Below are positions 1-6,115 of a stretch of 11,997 bases of DNA, piece by piece. The stretch lies in assembly GCA_015057755.1 (NCBI GenBank), contig SVDR01000065.1:1-11997 (forward strand). Direction: 5' to 3'. Each line of letters opens with the position of its first letter. The first letter of the stretch is position 1. Position numbers and translations under genes: made by a program. The stretch comes from Lachnoclostridium sp. (GTDB taxonomy: Bacteria > Bacillota_A > Clostridia > Lachnospirales > Lachnospiraceae). A model generated the notes under the pieces. That model was not told the DNA's origin. It worked only from the letters and a program-made list of their open reading frames with translations, and made no database searches.

Positions 1-403
1 CTTGATGCACATTGCTAAAGAGAAGCTGGACCGCATGATGGCCCTGAAACCAATCCTGCACATCAATGAACTGGAAGCCGCTGCCCTCAGCGGTATCGAA
101 GATATCGAAGAAGCAGGTCGCCATCTCCACGCCATTACAGGAAATCATGTGATCATTACCTTAGGCGAACAGGGTGCGTTCTGCATTGAAAAGGATGGTA
201 CAGAATTCATGATCCCTTCCATTCCGGCTGAAAACATCGTAGATACCATTGGAGCAGGTGACTCCCATGCAGGTACCGTGATCGCATGTCTGACTAACGA
301 TATGTCCCTCCGCGATTCCGTCGCTCATGCAAACAAAGTGGCTGCAAAAGTTGTGTGCGTACAGGGAATGAGCCTGACAAAAGAGCAGTTGCCGGAGATG
401 TAA
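1..403 (+). CDS. PfkB-family carbohydrate/nucleoside kinase, C-terminal part (5' end outside window)
   Basis: This is the C-terminal ~133 residues of a ribokinase-like (PfkB) kinase, which transfers phosphate from ATP to a sugar or nucleoside hydroxyl in the cytoplasm. An Asn-x-Glu element (HINELEAAAL, near the start of the fragment) resembles the Mg/phosphate-binding NxxE region. The family's catalytic signature DTIGAGDSHAG at 241-273 supplies the anion hole and the catalytic Asp. The usual GAGDxF is GAGDSH here, with His in place of the aromatic residue. The reading frame is open to the window edge, so the TTG and ATG at positions 2 and 5 are probably internal and no start can be assigned. 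It is the only plus-strand gene, converges on the mazEF pair, and has its own terminator 5 nt after the stop. The substrate cannot be told from this fragment; a nucleoside is possible given the nearby purine genes, but that is only inference. Confidence 0.9.
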   Translation, partial: LMHIAKEKLDRMMALKPILHINELEAAALSGIEDIEEAGRHLHAITGNHVIITLGEQGAFCIEKDGTEFMIPSIPAENIVDTIGAGDSHAGTVIACLTNDMSLRDSVAHANKVAAKVVCVQGMSLTKEQLPEM

Positions 404-407
404 ATAG

Positions 408-457
408 ACAGAGAAGCAGCAAACCACTTCATCGATTTGTTGCTTCTCTGTTTTTAT
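408..457 (+). terminator. Rho-independent terminator after the PfkB kinase
   Basis: A 16-bp stem pairs 408-423 with 436-451; one pair is G-U and the rest are Watson-Crick. The loop is 12 nt and a T-rich run follows at 451-456. It begins 5 nt after the kinase stop. It lies between two convergent genes, so the same hairpin may also stop mazF transcripts on the minus strand, although the T tract on that side is poor. Confidence 0.9.
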
Positions 458-461
458 CCGA

Positions 462-764
462 TTAAATATAGTCAAAAATACCTTGTATCGTATCACATAT
501 CTCCATTCGGTCCAGCATCTGAATACTGCCGATTCTTTTGTATCCCCTGACATTCAGATCCAATAATGCCATCTTTTCACACTGTACATATCCTTTGAAT
601 TCGCCGGCTTCAATATATCGATGCAAAGGACTTGTTGTGCTCTTTTTCAAAATCACACATCCTATAATTTCTCCGGACAGATTAAAAAAATCTTTGCTTA
701 CAACTAATACCGGATCTTTAATTCGTTCTACCAGAACAATATCTCCTTGCTGTAGTTTATCCAA
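462..764 (-). CDS. mazF: MazF/PemK-family mRNA interferase toxin
   Basis: This 100-residue protein matches the MazF/PemK fold, whose members are ribosome-independent endoribonucleases that cut mRNA at short sequences and are neutralised by a MazE-type antitoxin. The opening GDIVLVER and the following DPVLVVSKDFFN correspond to the first MazF strands. A Thr-Thr pair lies in the KKSTTS segment, and a later GYVQCEKMALLDL block matches the region that in E. coli MazF holds the conserved Gln/Lys-Ser stretch. The usual Arg-Pro before the second strand is Asp-Pro here, so one expected catalytic or binding Arg may be displaced. The start is a TTG at 762-764, 2 nt after the antitoxin stop, with an AGAGAGG Shine-Dalgarno-like site inside the end of mazE; this implies translational coupling. 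No earlier ATG is available in frame. Length is normal for the family. The target sequence cannot be predicted. Confidence 0.85.
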   Translation of the reverse strand: MDKLQQGDIVLVERIKDPVLVVSKDFFNLSGEIIGCVILKKSTTSPLHRYIEAGEFKGYVQCEKMALLDLNVRGYKRIGSIQMLDRMEICDTIQGIFDYI

Positions 765-766
765 TA

Positions 767-1009
767 TTACCAGACCTCTCTTCCCAACGGATCACCCCAT
801 TCATACTCTCCATTGAGATTCAGCTCTCCGCCAAACTCTGCCGCTCTCTCTTCCAAAGTTTTATGCTTAAAATCCCGGGTCAGCATAACCACACCATTGG
901 ATGTAGTAATGTTCAATACATCATTCATAGAAAATCCTGCCATTTCTAATACCTCCCTTGGTAATCTCACACCCTGACTGTTCCCCCATTTTTTTATCTG
1001 TGTTTGCAT
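767..1009 (-). CDS. mazE: AbrB/MazE-type antitoxin
   Basis: This is an 80-residue swapped-hairpin AbrB/MazE DNA-binding antitoxin. The N-terminal block IKKWGNSQGVRLPREVLEMA (residues 5-24) is the classic MazE signature. The acidic C-terminal tail (EERAAEFGGELNLNGEYEWGDPL) is expected to wrap around and inhibit the toxin. The ATG at 1007-1009 is chosen over an upstream one at 1070-1072, because AGGAGG at 1017-1022 sits 7 nt before it and the extra upstream residues are hydrophobic and lie over the promoter. It precedes mazF by 2 nt. Members of this family repress their own operon, and the 11-bp-armed palindrome over the -10 box at 1029-1051 is the obvious binding site. Base composition is clearly more AT-rich than the flanking metabolic genes, which fits acquisition by transfer. 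Confidence 0.9.
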   Translation of the reverse strand: MQTQIKKWGNSQGVRLPREVLEMAGFSMNDVLNITTSNGVVMLTRDFKHKTLEERAAEFGGELNLNGEYEWGDPLGREVW

Positions 1010-1028
1010 CGTCTCTCCTCCTAACATA

Positions 1029-1051
1029 ATGTATATACTTAGTATATACAT
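1029..1051. promoter_or_regulatory. Palindromic operator of the mazEF operon
   Basis: A perfect inverted repeat has 11-bp arms, ATGTATATACT at 1029-1039 and its exact reverse complement at 1041-1051, around a single central base. It lies between the mazE start and the -35 box and covers the minus-strand -10 hexamer. This is the position expected for autorepression by the MazE or MazEF complex. That it is the operator is inferred from position and symmetry; no binding data are available. Confidence 0.75.
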
Positions 1052-1069
1052 ATAGGAGTAAAAAAACAA
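1041..1069 (-). promoter_or_regulatory. Sigma-A-type promoter of mazEF
   Basis: On the minus strand, TTGTTT (1064-1069) and TATACT (1041-1046) are separated by exactly 17 nt, giving a good housekeeping-type promoter. Transcription would start at about 1034, leaving a short leader before the Shine-Dalgarno site at 1017-1022. The -10 hexamer lies inside the right arm of the palindrome. Confidence 0.7.
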
Positions 1070-1197
1070 CACATAATTTCGTGTTACTAATGTATCTCGT
1101 TCACTTTGTTCTTGTTTCTATAATTTACTATATCCGCATCACAATTTCAATCTCTGATATGTAGAAAACGTCGCCTTAATTTTGGCTATATATAACA

Positions 1198-1235
1198 AAG
1201 AGGAGAAAACTGTTTTGTGCAGTTTTACTCCTCTT
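1198..1235 (-). terminator. Terminator downstream of ade
   Basis: An inverted repeat pairs 1198-1212 with 1220-1235 (15 pairs and one bulged base) around a 7-nt loop. It lies 27 nt after the ade stop. On the minus strand the stem is followed by TTGTTATAT, a moderate U-rich tail. It probably ends the M20-deoD-tatD-ade transcript. Confidence 0.75.
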
Positions 1236-1261
1236 CATTTGTTTAGAACTCAAATATTCTT

Positions 1262-3037
1262 TTAAATAATCTGCTCAAACAGCGGGATCATGGTCTGATC
1301 CTCCGTATTTACCATTCCCAGGTCAGTGATCTTCACATATGGAACCACAGGAAGTGCCAGGGATACGATACGAAGAAGCGGATTTACCAGAGCCGTAAGA
1401 CCCATACTTCTCTCAATCTCCTTCATCTTAGCTGCTTCCACAGTCAATTCCTCCGCATCCAGTTTTGTCATCAGGCCTCCAACTTCCAGACGAAGGGTAT
1501 GCAGCACCTTTTCATCTTTCACGGCCGTCATACCTCCGCCGCAGGCGATCAGCTCATTGACAGCCACAACTGCGTCCTTCGGATCCAGATATACGATGGT
1601 CAGATTGTGAGAGTCGTGGGATACTGTAGATGCGATCGCGCCTTCTTTCAGACCAAAGTTCTTCACAATTCCCAGACTTTTTGTTCCTTTGCCGTAGCGG
1701 TTCAGAACTGCAACATACGCCATATCCTCGCCCAAAGGGATTCTGCCGTTCTGCGTATCAAAATCCACAGCATTCTTGATGGTCACACCTGAATCCATCG
1801 TCAGATATTCCATAATGTTTACGCTGATCGGTCCGTTATCCACCGGAGCTTTGATGGTCAGATCCTCCAATGTGACCGGTGCCAGATTCATGGAATTTCG
1901 TGTCTCTACCTCAAAAACTCTATCCTCGATCGGTTCTGTCAGCTTGCCGTCTTTGGCAACCATCTTACCTTCGTAAAATACCACATCGGCCCAAAGCGTT
2001 GTCAGGTCTTTCGTGAGAACCATGTCCGCCACATAGCCCGGAGCAATCGCTCCGAGATGAGCCACGCCGATTTCACGGGCTGTATTAATGGTCGCACTCT
2101 TGATCGCACCAACCGGGTCCATACCGCTGGCAACTGCTTTTCTTACGGCAGCATTCATATGTCCTTCATGAAGAAGATCATCGCTCTCACGGTCATCGGT
2201 ACAGATGGTCAGCATATCATAAAACTTGCAGTCTTTTACACCATTCCATACGGCTTCAACATTTTTTACAATGGAACTTTCGCTGGCATCTACATACATA
2301 CCCATGCGAAGTTTTTCCAACGCTTCTCCACCGCCTGTCGTCTCATGGCAGGTATTCGGACCGCCGCACAGATATGCAGAAAGCGCTCTTCCGCTGACCT
2401 TCGGTGCATGTCCCTGAAGATATAATCCAGCTTCCTCCGCAGCTTCGATGATCTCCATCATACGATCGTCGCCATGCATGACTCCTAAAAAATCCATCAC
2501 TTCTGCAAGTCCCACAACACGCTCTAACTTTGCAAGCTCACGGATCTCCGGAGCTAGGAACACAGCACCTGCATTTTCACAGCCCGGTACAGCCGGAACA
2601 CAGCTCGGAATATCCACCAGCTGGCGCATCGGAAGACCCTCTGCGCTGTCGTGCATGTAAGTCACACCTTCCACGCCGCACACATTTCCCAGTTCATGAG
2701 GATCATGCACAATAGTCGTTGTTCCGTGCGGAACAATTACCTTCGCAATATTTCTCGGAACCATCATGGAACTCTCAATATGCATATGAGAATCAATGAA
2801 TCCCGGGATTAGATAACGTCCTTCCCCATCAAACACGGTATCCGCATTGTACGGTCCATCTAATTCATTCGTTTCCACATGAGCAATGAAACCATCTTTT
2901 ACATAAACAACTGCCGGATAGATTTCTCCGGTAAATACATTGACCAGCTGACAGTTCTTCAATGCCAGATCTGCCGAAATCTTTCCCATGGCAGCTTTCA
3001 ATAATTCTTTTTTATTCTTCGGTTTTAATTTATACAA
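1262..3037 (-). CDS. ade: Adenine deaminase (adenine aminohydrolase)
   Basis: This 591-residue amidohydrolase-superfamily enzyme hydrolyses adenine to hypoxanthine and ammonia in purine salvage. Metal-binding and catalytic elements of the Ade family are all visible: IDSHMHIES (H84, H86, E88), VHDPHE (H111, D112, H114, E115), Glu179, QGHAP (H210), CHE (H231, E232) and TDDRESDD (D281, D282). The C-terminal domain carries the family's GGGMTAVKD segment. Length is normal for bacterial Ade of the Bacillus/Clostridia type, which is unrelated to the adenosine-deaminase-like adenine deaminases. The start is TTG at 3035-3037, supported by AGGAGGG at 3044-3050 with 6-nt spacing; no in-frame ATG upstream is plausible. 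The Shine-Dalgarno site overlaps the stop codon of the upstream tatD-like gene and the gap is only 11 nt, so the two are co-transcribed and probably translationally coupled. Confidence 0.95.
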   Translation of the reverse strand: MYKLKPKNKKELLKAAMGKISADLALKNCQLVNVFTGEIYPAVVYVKDGFIAHVETNELDGPYNADTVFDGEGRYLIPGFIDSHMHIESSMMVPRNIAKVIVPHGTTTIVHDPHELGNVCGVEGVTYMHDSAEGLPMRQLVDIPSCVPAVPGCENAGAVFLAPEIRELAKLERVVGLAEVMDFLGVMHGDDRMMEIIEAAEEAGLYLQGHAPKVSGRALSAYLCGGPNTCHETTGGGEALEKLRMGMYVDASESSIVKNVEAVWNGVKDCKFYDMLTICTDDRESDDLLHEGHMNAAVRKAVASGMDPVGAIKSATINTAREIGVAHLGAIAPGYVADMVLTKDLTTLWADVVFYEGKMVAKDGKLTEPIEDRVFEVETRNSMNLAPVTLEDLTIKAPVDNGPISVNIMEYLTMDSGVTIKNAVDFDTQNGRIPLGEDMAYVAVLNRYGKGTKSLGIVKNFGLKEGAIASTVSHDSHNLTIVYLDPKDAVVAVNELIACGGGMTAVKDEKVLHTLRLEVGGLMTKLDAEELTVEAAKMKEIERSMGLTALVNPLLRIVSLALPVVPYVKITDLGMVNTEDQTMIPLFEQII

Positions 3038-3048
3038 GAAAAACCCTC

Positions 3049-3822
3049 CTATCGATTCATCAGACGATGGTAGTTGGCATTGACCGCATCGATCAGCTCC
3101 TGTCTCTCCATTCCGCGCACCTTGCAGATATGGTCGATCACATGCACGATATACTTCGGTTCGTTCGGAAGGTGCTGAACCGGAGCCGGTGTCAGGGACG
3201 GTGCATCGGTCTCCACAAGGATTCTGTCCAACGGAACATATTTCACAGCCTTCTGAGTCTCCACATCATCCAGTTCAAATGTAATGTTTCCGGAGAAGGA
3301 AATGTACATGCCCATATCCAGAAAATCCTGCATCGCAGAATAACCACCGCTGTAGCAGTGCATGATTCCCGGAACCTTCAGATACTCTTTCATGATCGCT
3401 CTCGTATCGTCCGTAGCCAGTCTCATATGTACCGCGATCGGTTTGTTCAGCTCATTCGCCCACTGAATCTGGCGGATAAATGCCTCTTTCTGCATCTCCT
3501 TCGGCACGCATACCTCATACTCAAAGTAATCCATACCGATTTCTCCGATCAGTTTCACTTCCGGCATACGAACTAGTTTTTCTAATTCTTTCCAGTCATC
3601 ATCCGAAACCTTCGCCACATCGTTCGGATAAAATGCAACACCAACGTCAAACATCGGATTCTCTTTTGCGATCTCGATCGCACGCTTCGCTTCCTCTGTC
3701 TCTGTGCAGATGATCATGATCTTTTCCACACCCGCTGCCTTCGCATCTGCGATCACTTCCTCAAAACGCGGGAATAAATAGTTGCCGCACACATGCGCAT
3801 GGCTGTCAATAATACCTGCCAT
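3049..3822 (-). CDS. TatD-family metal-dependent hydrolase (putative DNase)
   Basis: This 257-residue TIM-barrel hydrolase belongs to the TatD family. Its metal ligands are present in order: IDSHAHV (H8, H10), GEIGMDYF (E94), VHMR (H132), MHCYSGG (H155) and ETDAPSLTP (D206). Characterised TatD proteins are 3'-5' DNA/RNA exonucleases or DNases, but many members have unknown substrates. The canonical Gly-x-His-Pro block after strand two reads GVAFYPND here, so the usual His is missing, and HMRLATDD replaces the common HxR-E-A run. This may be a divergent subfamily with another substrate. The ATG at 3820-3822 has AGGAGG at 3830-3835 with 7-nt spacing. It sits between deoD (75-nt gap containing a hairpin) and ade (11-nt gap), and its stop codon lies within the ade ribosome-binding site. 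The operon context points to a role in nucleobase or nucleotide salvage. Confidence 0.88.
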   Translation of the reverse strand: MAGIIDSHAHVCGNYLFPRFEEVIADAKAAGVEKIMIICTETEEAKRAIEIAKENPMFDVGVAFYPNDVAKVSDDDWKELEKLVRMPEVKLIGEIGMDYFEYEVCVPKEMQKEAFIRQIQWANELNKPIAVHMRLATDDTRAIMKEYLKVPGIMHCYSGGYSAMQDFLDMGMYISFSGNITFELDDVETQKAVKYVPLDRILVETDAPSLTPAPVQHLPNEPKYIVHVIDHICKVRGMERQELIDAVNANYHRLMNR

Positions 3823-3842
3823 CGGATTTCCTCCTTTTTTTG

Positions 3843-3870
3843 AAAAGAAAAGCTGCTGAAATCCAGCAGC
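3843..3870 (-). terminator. Hairpin terminator or attenuator between deoD and tatD
   Basis: On the minus strand GCTGCTG (3864-3870) pairs perfectly with CAGCAGC (3852-3858) around a 5-nt loop. The stem is followed by TTTTCTTTT (3843-3851), the tail expected of an intrinsic terminator. It sits 27 nt after the deoD stop and ends just before the tatD Shine-Dalgarno site. No separate promoter for tatD-ade is evident in the 75-nt gap, so it may act as a partial terminator lowering tatD-ade expression relative to deoD. Confidence 0.7.
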
Positions 3871-3897
3871 CTTCCCATTGTCATCGTATTTTCGCTC

Positions 3898-4617
3898 TTA
3901 TGCTAAGGAAAGAGCAACTTCCATCATATCTGTGAAGGATGTCTGTCTTTCTTCTGCTGTTGTTGCCTCACCTGTTACGAGAGAGTCAGAGATTGTAAGA
4001 ATGCAAAGTGCATTCACGCCTGCGTATGCAGCGTTGCTGTACAGAGCAGCAGACTCCATCTCAACAGCGAGAACGCCCATCTGATCCCAGCTTACACCTA
4101 CAGCCGGCTTCTCCGGATTGTAGAACATATCGGAACATAATGTGTTGCCAACATGGTATGTCATACCTTTTTCTTCTGCCTTCTCAACAGCCTTTCTTAA
4201 TAAGTCGTAGCTGCAGATGCAGGAGTAGTCACCCTGGAGACCGAAACCATGCACGTAGTTGGATGTTGTACAGGAACCCATCGCAAATACGAGGTCACGG
4301 ATCTTTACCTTCGGCTGGATCGCACCTGCTGTACCGATACGGATCAGGTTCTTGCAGCCGTAGCCGTGGATCAGTTCGTGAGAATAAATACCCATAGACG
4401 GGCAGCCCATACCTGTACCCATAACGGAAATACGTTTTCCATTGTAGTAGCCTGTGTAACCAAGGATGTTTCTTACTGCGTTAAACTGTTTTGCATCTGT
4501 TAAAAAGTTTTCTGCGATATATTTCGCACGTAACGGATCGCCCGGAAGCAGGATTGTCTCCGCGATATCGCCTACCTGTGCACCAATGTGAGGGGTTGGA
4601 ACTGTTAATGTTGACAT
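3898..4617 (-). CDS. deoD: Purine nucleoside phosphorylase, DeoD (hexameric) type
   Basis: This 239-residue cytoplasmic enzyme splits purine (deoxy)ribonucleosides with phosphate into free base and (deoxy)ribose-1-phosphate. Family elements are clear: PHIGAQVGD, the phosphate-binding [14 protein letters not shown] (R30), R49, GTGMG with [12 protein letters not shown] (R93, with Thr96 where E. coli has Ser90), [10 protein letters not shown] (E188) and the catalytic Asp in ISDSL (D211). Length equals that of E. coli DeoD. The ATG at 4615-4617 has AGGAGG at 4625-4630, 7 nt away. The M20 amidohydrolase gene ends 44 nt upstream on the same strand. A perfect TATAAT hexamer occurs on the minus strand at 4638-4643 in that gap but has no good -35 partner, so an internal promoter is only a weak possibility. 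Its product adenine is the substrate of Ade, two genes downstream. Confidence 0.96.
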   Translation of the reverse strand: MSTLTVPTPHIGAQVGDIAETILLPGDPLRAKYIAENFLTDAKQFNAVRNILGYTGYYNGKRISVMGTGMGCPSMGIYSHELIHGYGCKNLIRIGTAGAIQPKVKIRDLVFAMGSCTTSNYVHGFGLQGDYSCICSYDLLRKAVEKAEEKGMTYHVGNTLCSDMFYNPEKPAVGVSWDQMGVLAVEMESAALYSNAAYAGVNALCILTISDSLVTGEATTAEERQTSFTDMMEVALSLA

Positions 4618-4661
4618 AATTTTTCCTCCTAAAATACATTATATAATACAGGCTGTCTCAA

Positions 4662-5948
4662 TTAGAGTTCTTTTTGCAGCCAGTTTTTCATATAAAAATC
4701 TTTCCGTTCAAAATAGTCTTCGTGCTTCACTTGTAATTCCGGTTTTGCCAAAAGATCATATACCGTTTTCAGAACAATCTCTGCTGTGTGAATATAGGAA
4801 TTCTCCTCATCTGCAATCTCAAATTCGCAGCTGTGAACCCTGCCCTTTACGCCTGCGAATCCAAACTGCACAGTCGGAAGCAGATAACCGAGATCGCCCA
4901 CATCTCCGGATGCACCCGAGATCACATTCTTCACGATCTTGTCATCCTCGCAGATCTCCAGCATATGCTGATAAACCACGTCGCAGATCGCCTTTGACTG
5001 CGCCAATGGCATATAACCTGTCTCATTTTTAATCTCGCACTCCAGTCCAAGCGCCTTCGCAGAATGGATCGCACAGAGATCAAACTTCTCGCCCGCCAGC
5101 ATCAGATCTTCCAGTGTATTGGTTCGAATATAGGATTCCAGAACCACCTCCTCCGGAATAATGTTGACACTTCCGGAACAGGAACTGATTACCGGATGAA
5201 GCTGTAATCCGGTCTCCTTCGGGAACTGGTCTTTCATATAAGAAAGAGCACTCATACAGAGGTTCGCGCCATGCAGTGCATTGCGGCCCAGATGCGGAAT
5301 AATTCCGGAATGTGCAGCCAGACCTTTGAAAACTGCTTTCTTCACCATAAATCCGGCCAGTGTAGAGTCGATATCAAAAAGCGTTCCGGAATCTCCGTTG
5401 ATGTGCATGGAGATCACACAGTCAATGTCATCGAACACACCCTCTTCGATCATGTTCTGCTTTCCGGAAAAATATTTGATCTTTCCTTCTCTTCTAAGTC
5501 CTTCACGATAATCAAAATCGATAAACTCCTCCGCAGGCGTACCGATAAAACTAACGGTTCCGCCCAGTTTCTCAACCAACCCGGTATCTTTTAGGATCTT
5601 CATCACCCAGGCAAGAACGGCTGTCTGGATACTGTGACCGCAGGAATGGAACGGATATGTCTTTTCTCCGTCTCGCACATAAATCGCATCCATATCGGCC
5701 ACCAGTGCGATCCGATAACCTTCCCCCGATCCCAGATCCGCACGGATTCCGGTCACTGCAATATCACTTTTGCAAGGGATCCCGTTCTCAACGAAAAAAG
5801 AAGTAAGAATCTGGTTTGATTTTACTTCCTTAAATCCCAACTCCGGACACGCAAACAGCTTGCGGCCAAAATCAATGATCTCGTCGTGATGAGCTGCGAT
5901 CTGTGCCTTTATCTCTTCATATATTGTCATATCCTTGGCTTCTTTCAT
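4662..5948 (-). CDS. M20-family metallo-amidohydrolase (AbgB/HipO-like)
   Basis: This is a zinc/manganese-dependent M20 hydrolase of the aminoacylase/p-aminobenzoyl-glutamate hydrolase kind, expected to split an amide bond of an N-acyl amino acid or similar compound. Visible elements are FACPELGFKEVKSNQ, VADMDAI, HSCGHSIQTA (C103 and H105 as metal ligands), GTPAEEF (E140, E141), SMHING (H182), an ASGDVGDLGYLLPT block typical of AbgB-like members, and RVHSCEFE near the C-terminus with the last ligand His. The usual CGHD is CGHS here, a substitution of a conserved Asp. The start is uncertain: ATG at 5946-5948 is chosen, with a weak TTAGG about 10 nt upstream; TTG at 5964-5966 has no ribosome-binding site and ATG at 5928-5930 is also possible. 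It heads the deoD-tatD-ade unit, with a candidate promoter at 6000-6028. Its role in purine metabolism, if any, is unknown. Confidence 0.82.
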   Translation of the reverse strand: MKEAKDMTIYEEIKAQIAAHHDEIIDFGRKLFACPELGFKEVKSNQILTSFFVENGIPCKSDIAVTGIRADLGSGEGYRIALVADMDAIYVRDGEKTYPFHSCGHSIQTAVLAWVMKILKDTGLVEKLGGTVSFIGTPAEEFIDFDYREGLRREGKIKYFSGKQNMIEEGVFDDIDCVISMHINGDSGTLFDIDSTLAGFMVKKAVFKGLAAHSGIIPHLGRNALHGANLCMSALSYMKDQFPKETGLQLHPVISSCSGSVNIIPEEVVLESYIRTNTLEDLMLAGEKFDLCAIHSAKALGLECEIKNETGYMPLAQSKAICDVVYQHMLEICEDDKIVKNVISGASGDVGDLGYLLPTVQFGFAGVKGRVHSCEFEIADEENSYIHTAEIVLKTVYDLLAKPELQVKHEDYFERKDFYMKNWLQKEL

Positions 5949-5999
5949 ATTCACACGACCTAACAAGTTTGAAATAATTTACAGCAATTTCTAATATAA

Positions 6000-6028
6000 A
6001 ATTTATCATGTTTGCAGCAAAAAGTCAA
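6000..6028 (-). promoter_or_regulatory. Candidate promoter of the M20-deoD-tatD-ade unit
   Basis: On the minus strand TTGACT (6023-6028, 5 of 6 to consensus) is followed after 17 nt by TAAATT (6000-6005, 4 of 6). Transcription would begin near 5993, about 45 nt before the chosen start. It lies between the gpmI terminator and the M20 gene, where a new promoter is needed. Confidence 0.5.
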
Positions 6029-6062
6029 ATAATATCACGCCATTGGCAAATATTAGATAAAC

Positions 6063-6099
6063 AAAAAAACCGACAGACTTTGGGATTCCAGTCTGCCGG
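6063..6099 (-). terminator. Rho-independent terminator of gpmI
   Basis: A 10-bp stem pairs 6090-6099 (minus-strand CCGGCAGACT) with 6070-6079 (AGTCTGTCGG, one G-U pair). It is followed on the minus strand by seven uninterrupted Ts at 6063-6069. It begins 16 nt after the gpmI stop and separates gpmI from the M20-deoD unit. Confidence 0.93.
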
Positions 6100-6115
6100 A
6101 TCGTTCTTTTTTTAT

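Noticed and set aside
161..553. 130-codon minus-strand frame across the kinase terminator
   Set aside because: It overlaps the real kinase end, the terminator hairpin and the end of mazF; composition is unlike a protein.
1010..1072. Upstream in-frame ATG that would add 21 residues to MazE
   Set aside because: The extension would be encoded by the promoter and operator, lacks a ribosome-binding site, and the internal ATG has an ideal AGGAGG 7 nt before it.
1073..1197. AT-rich gap between the mazEF promoter and the ade terminator searched for a small gene, RNA or repeat
   Set aside because: No convincing open frame with a ribosome-binding site, hairpin or repeat was seen.
2962..3576. 204-codon open frame on the plus strand opposite tatD/ade
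   Set aside because: It crosses two real minus-strand genes and their junction, with no recognisable motif; treated as a shadow frame.
4638..4643. Perfect TATAAT upstream of deoD
   Set aside because: No acceptable -35 at 16-18 nt (TTGAGA is only 12 nt away), and transcription would start almost on the Shine-Dalgarno site; kept only as a note in the deoD entry.
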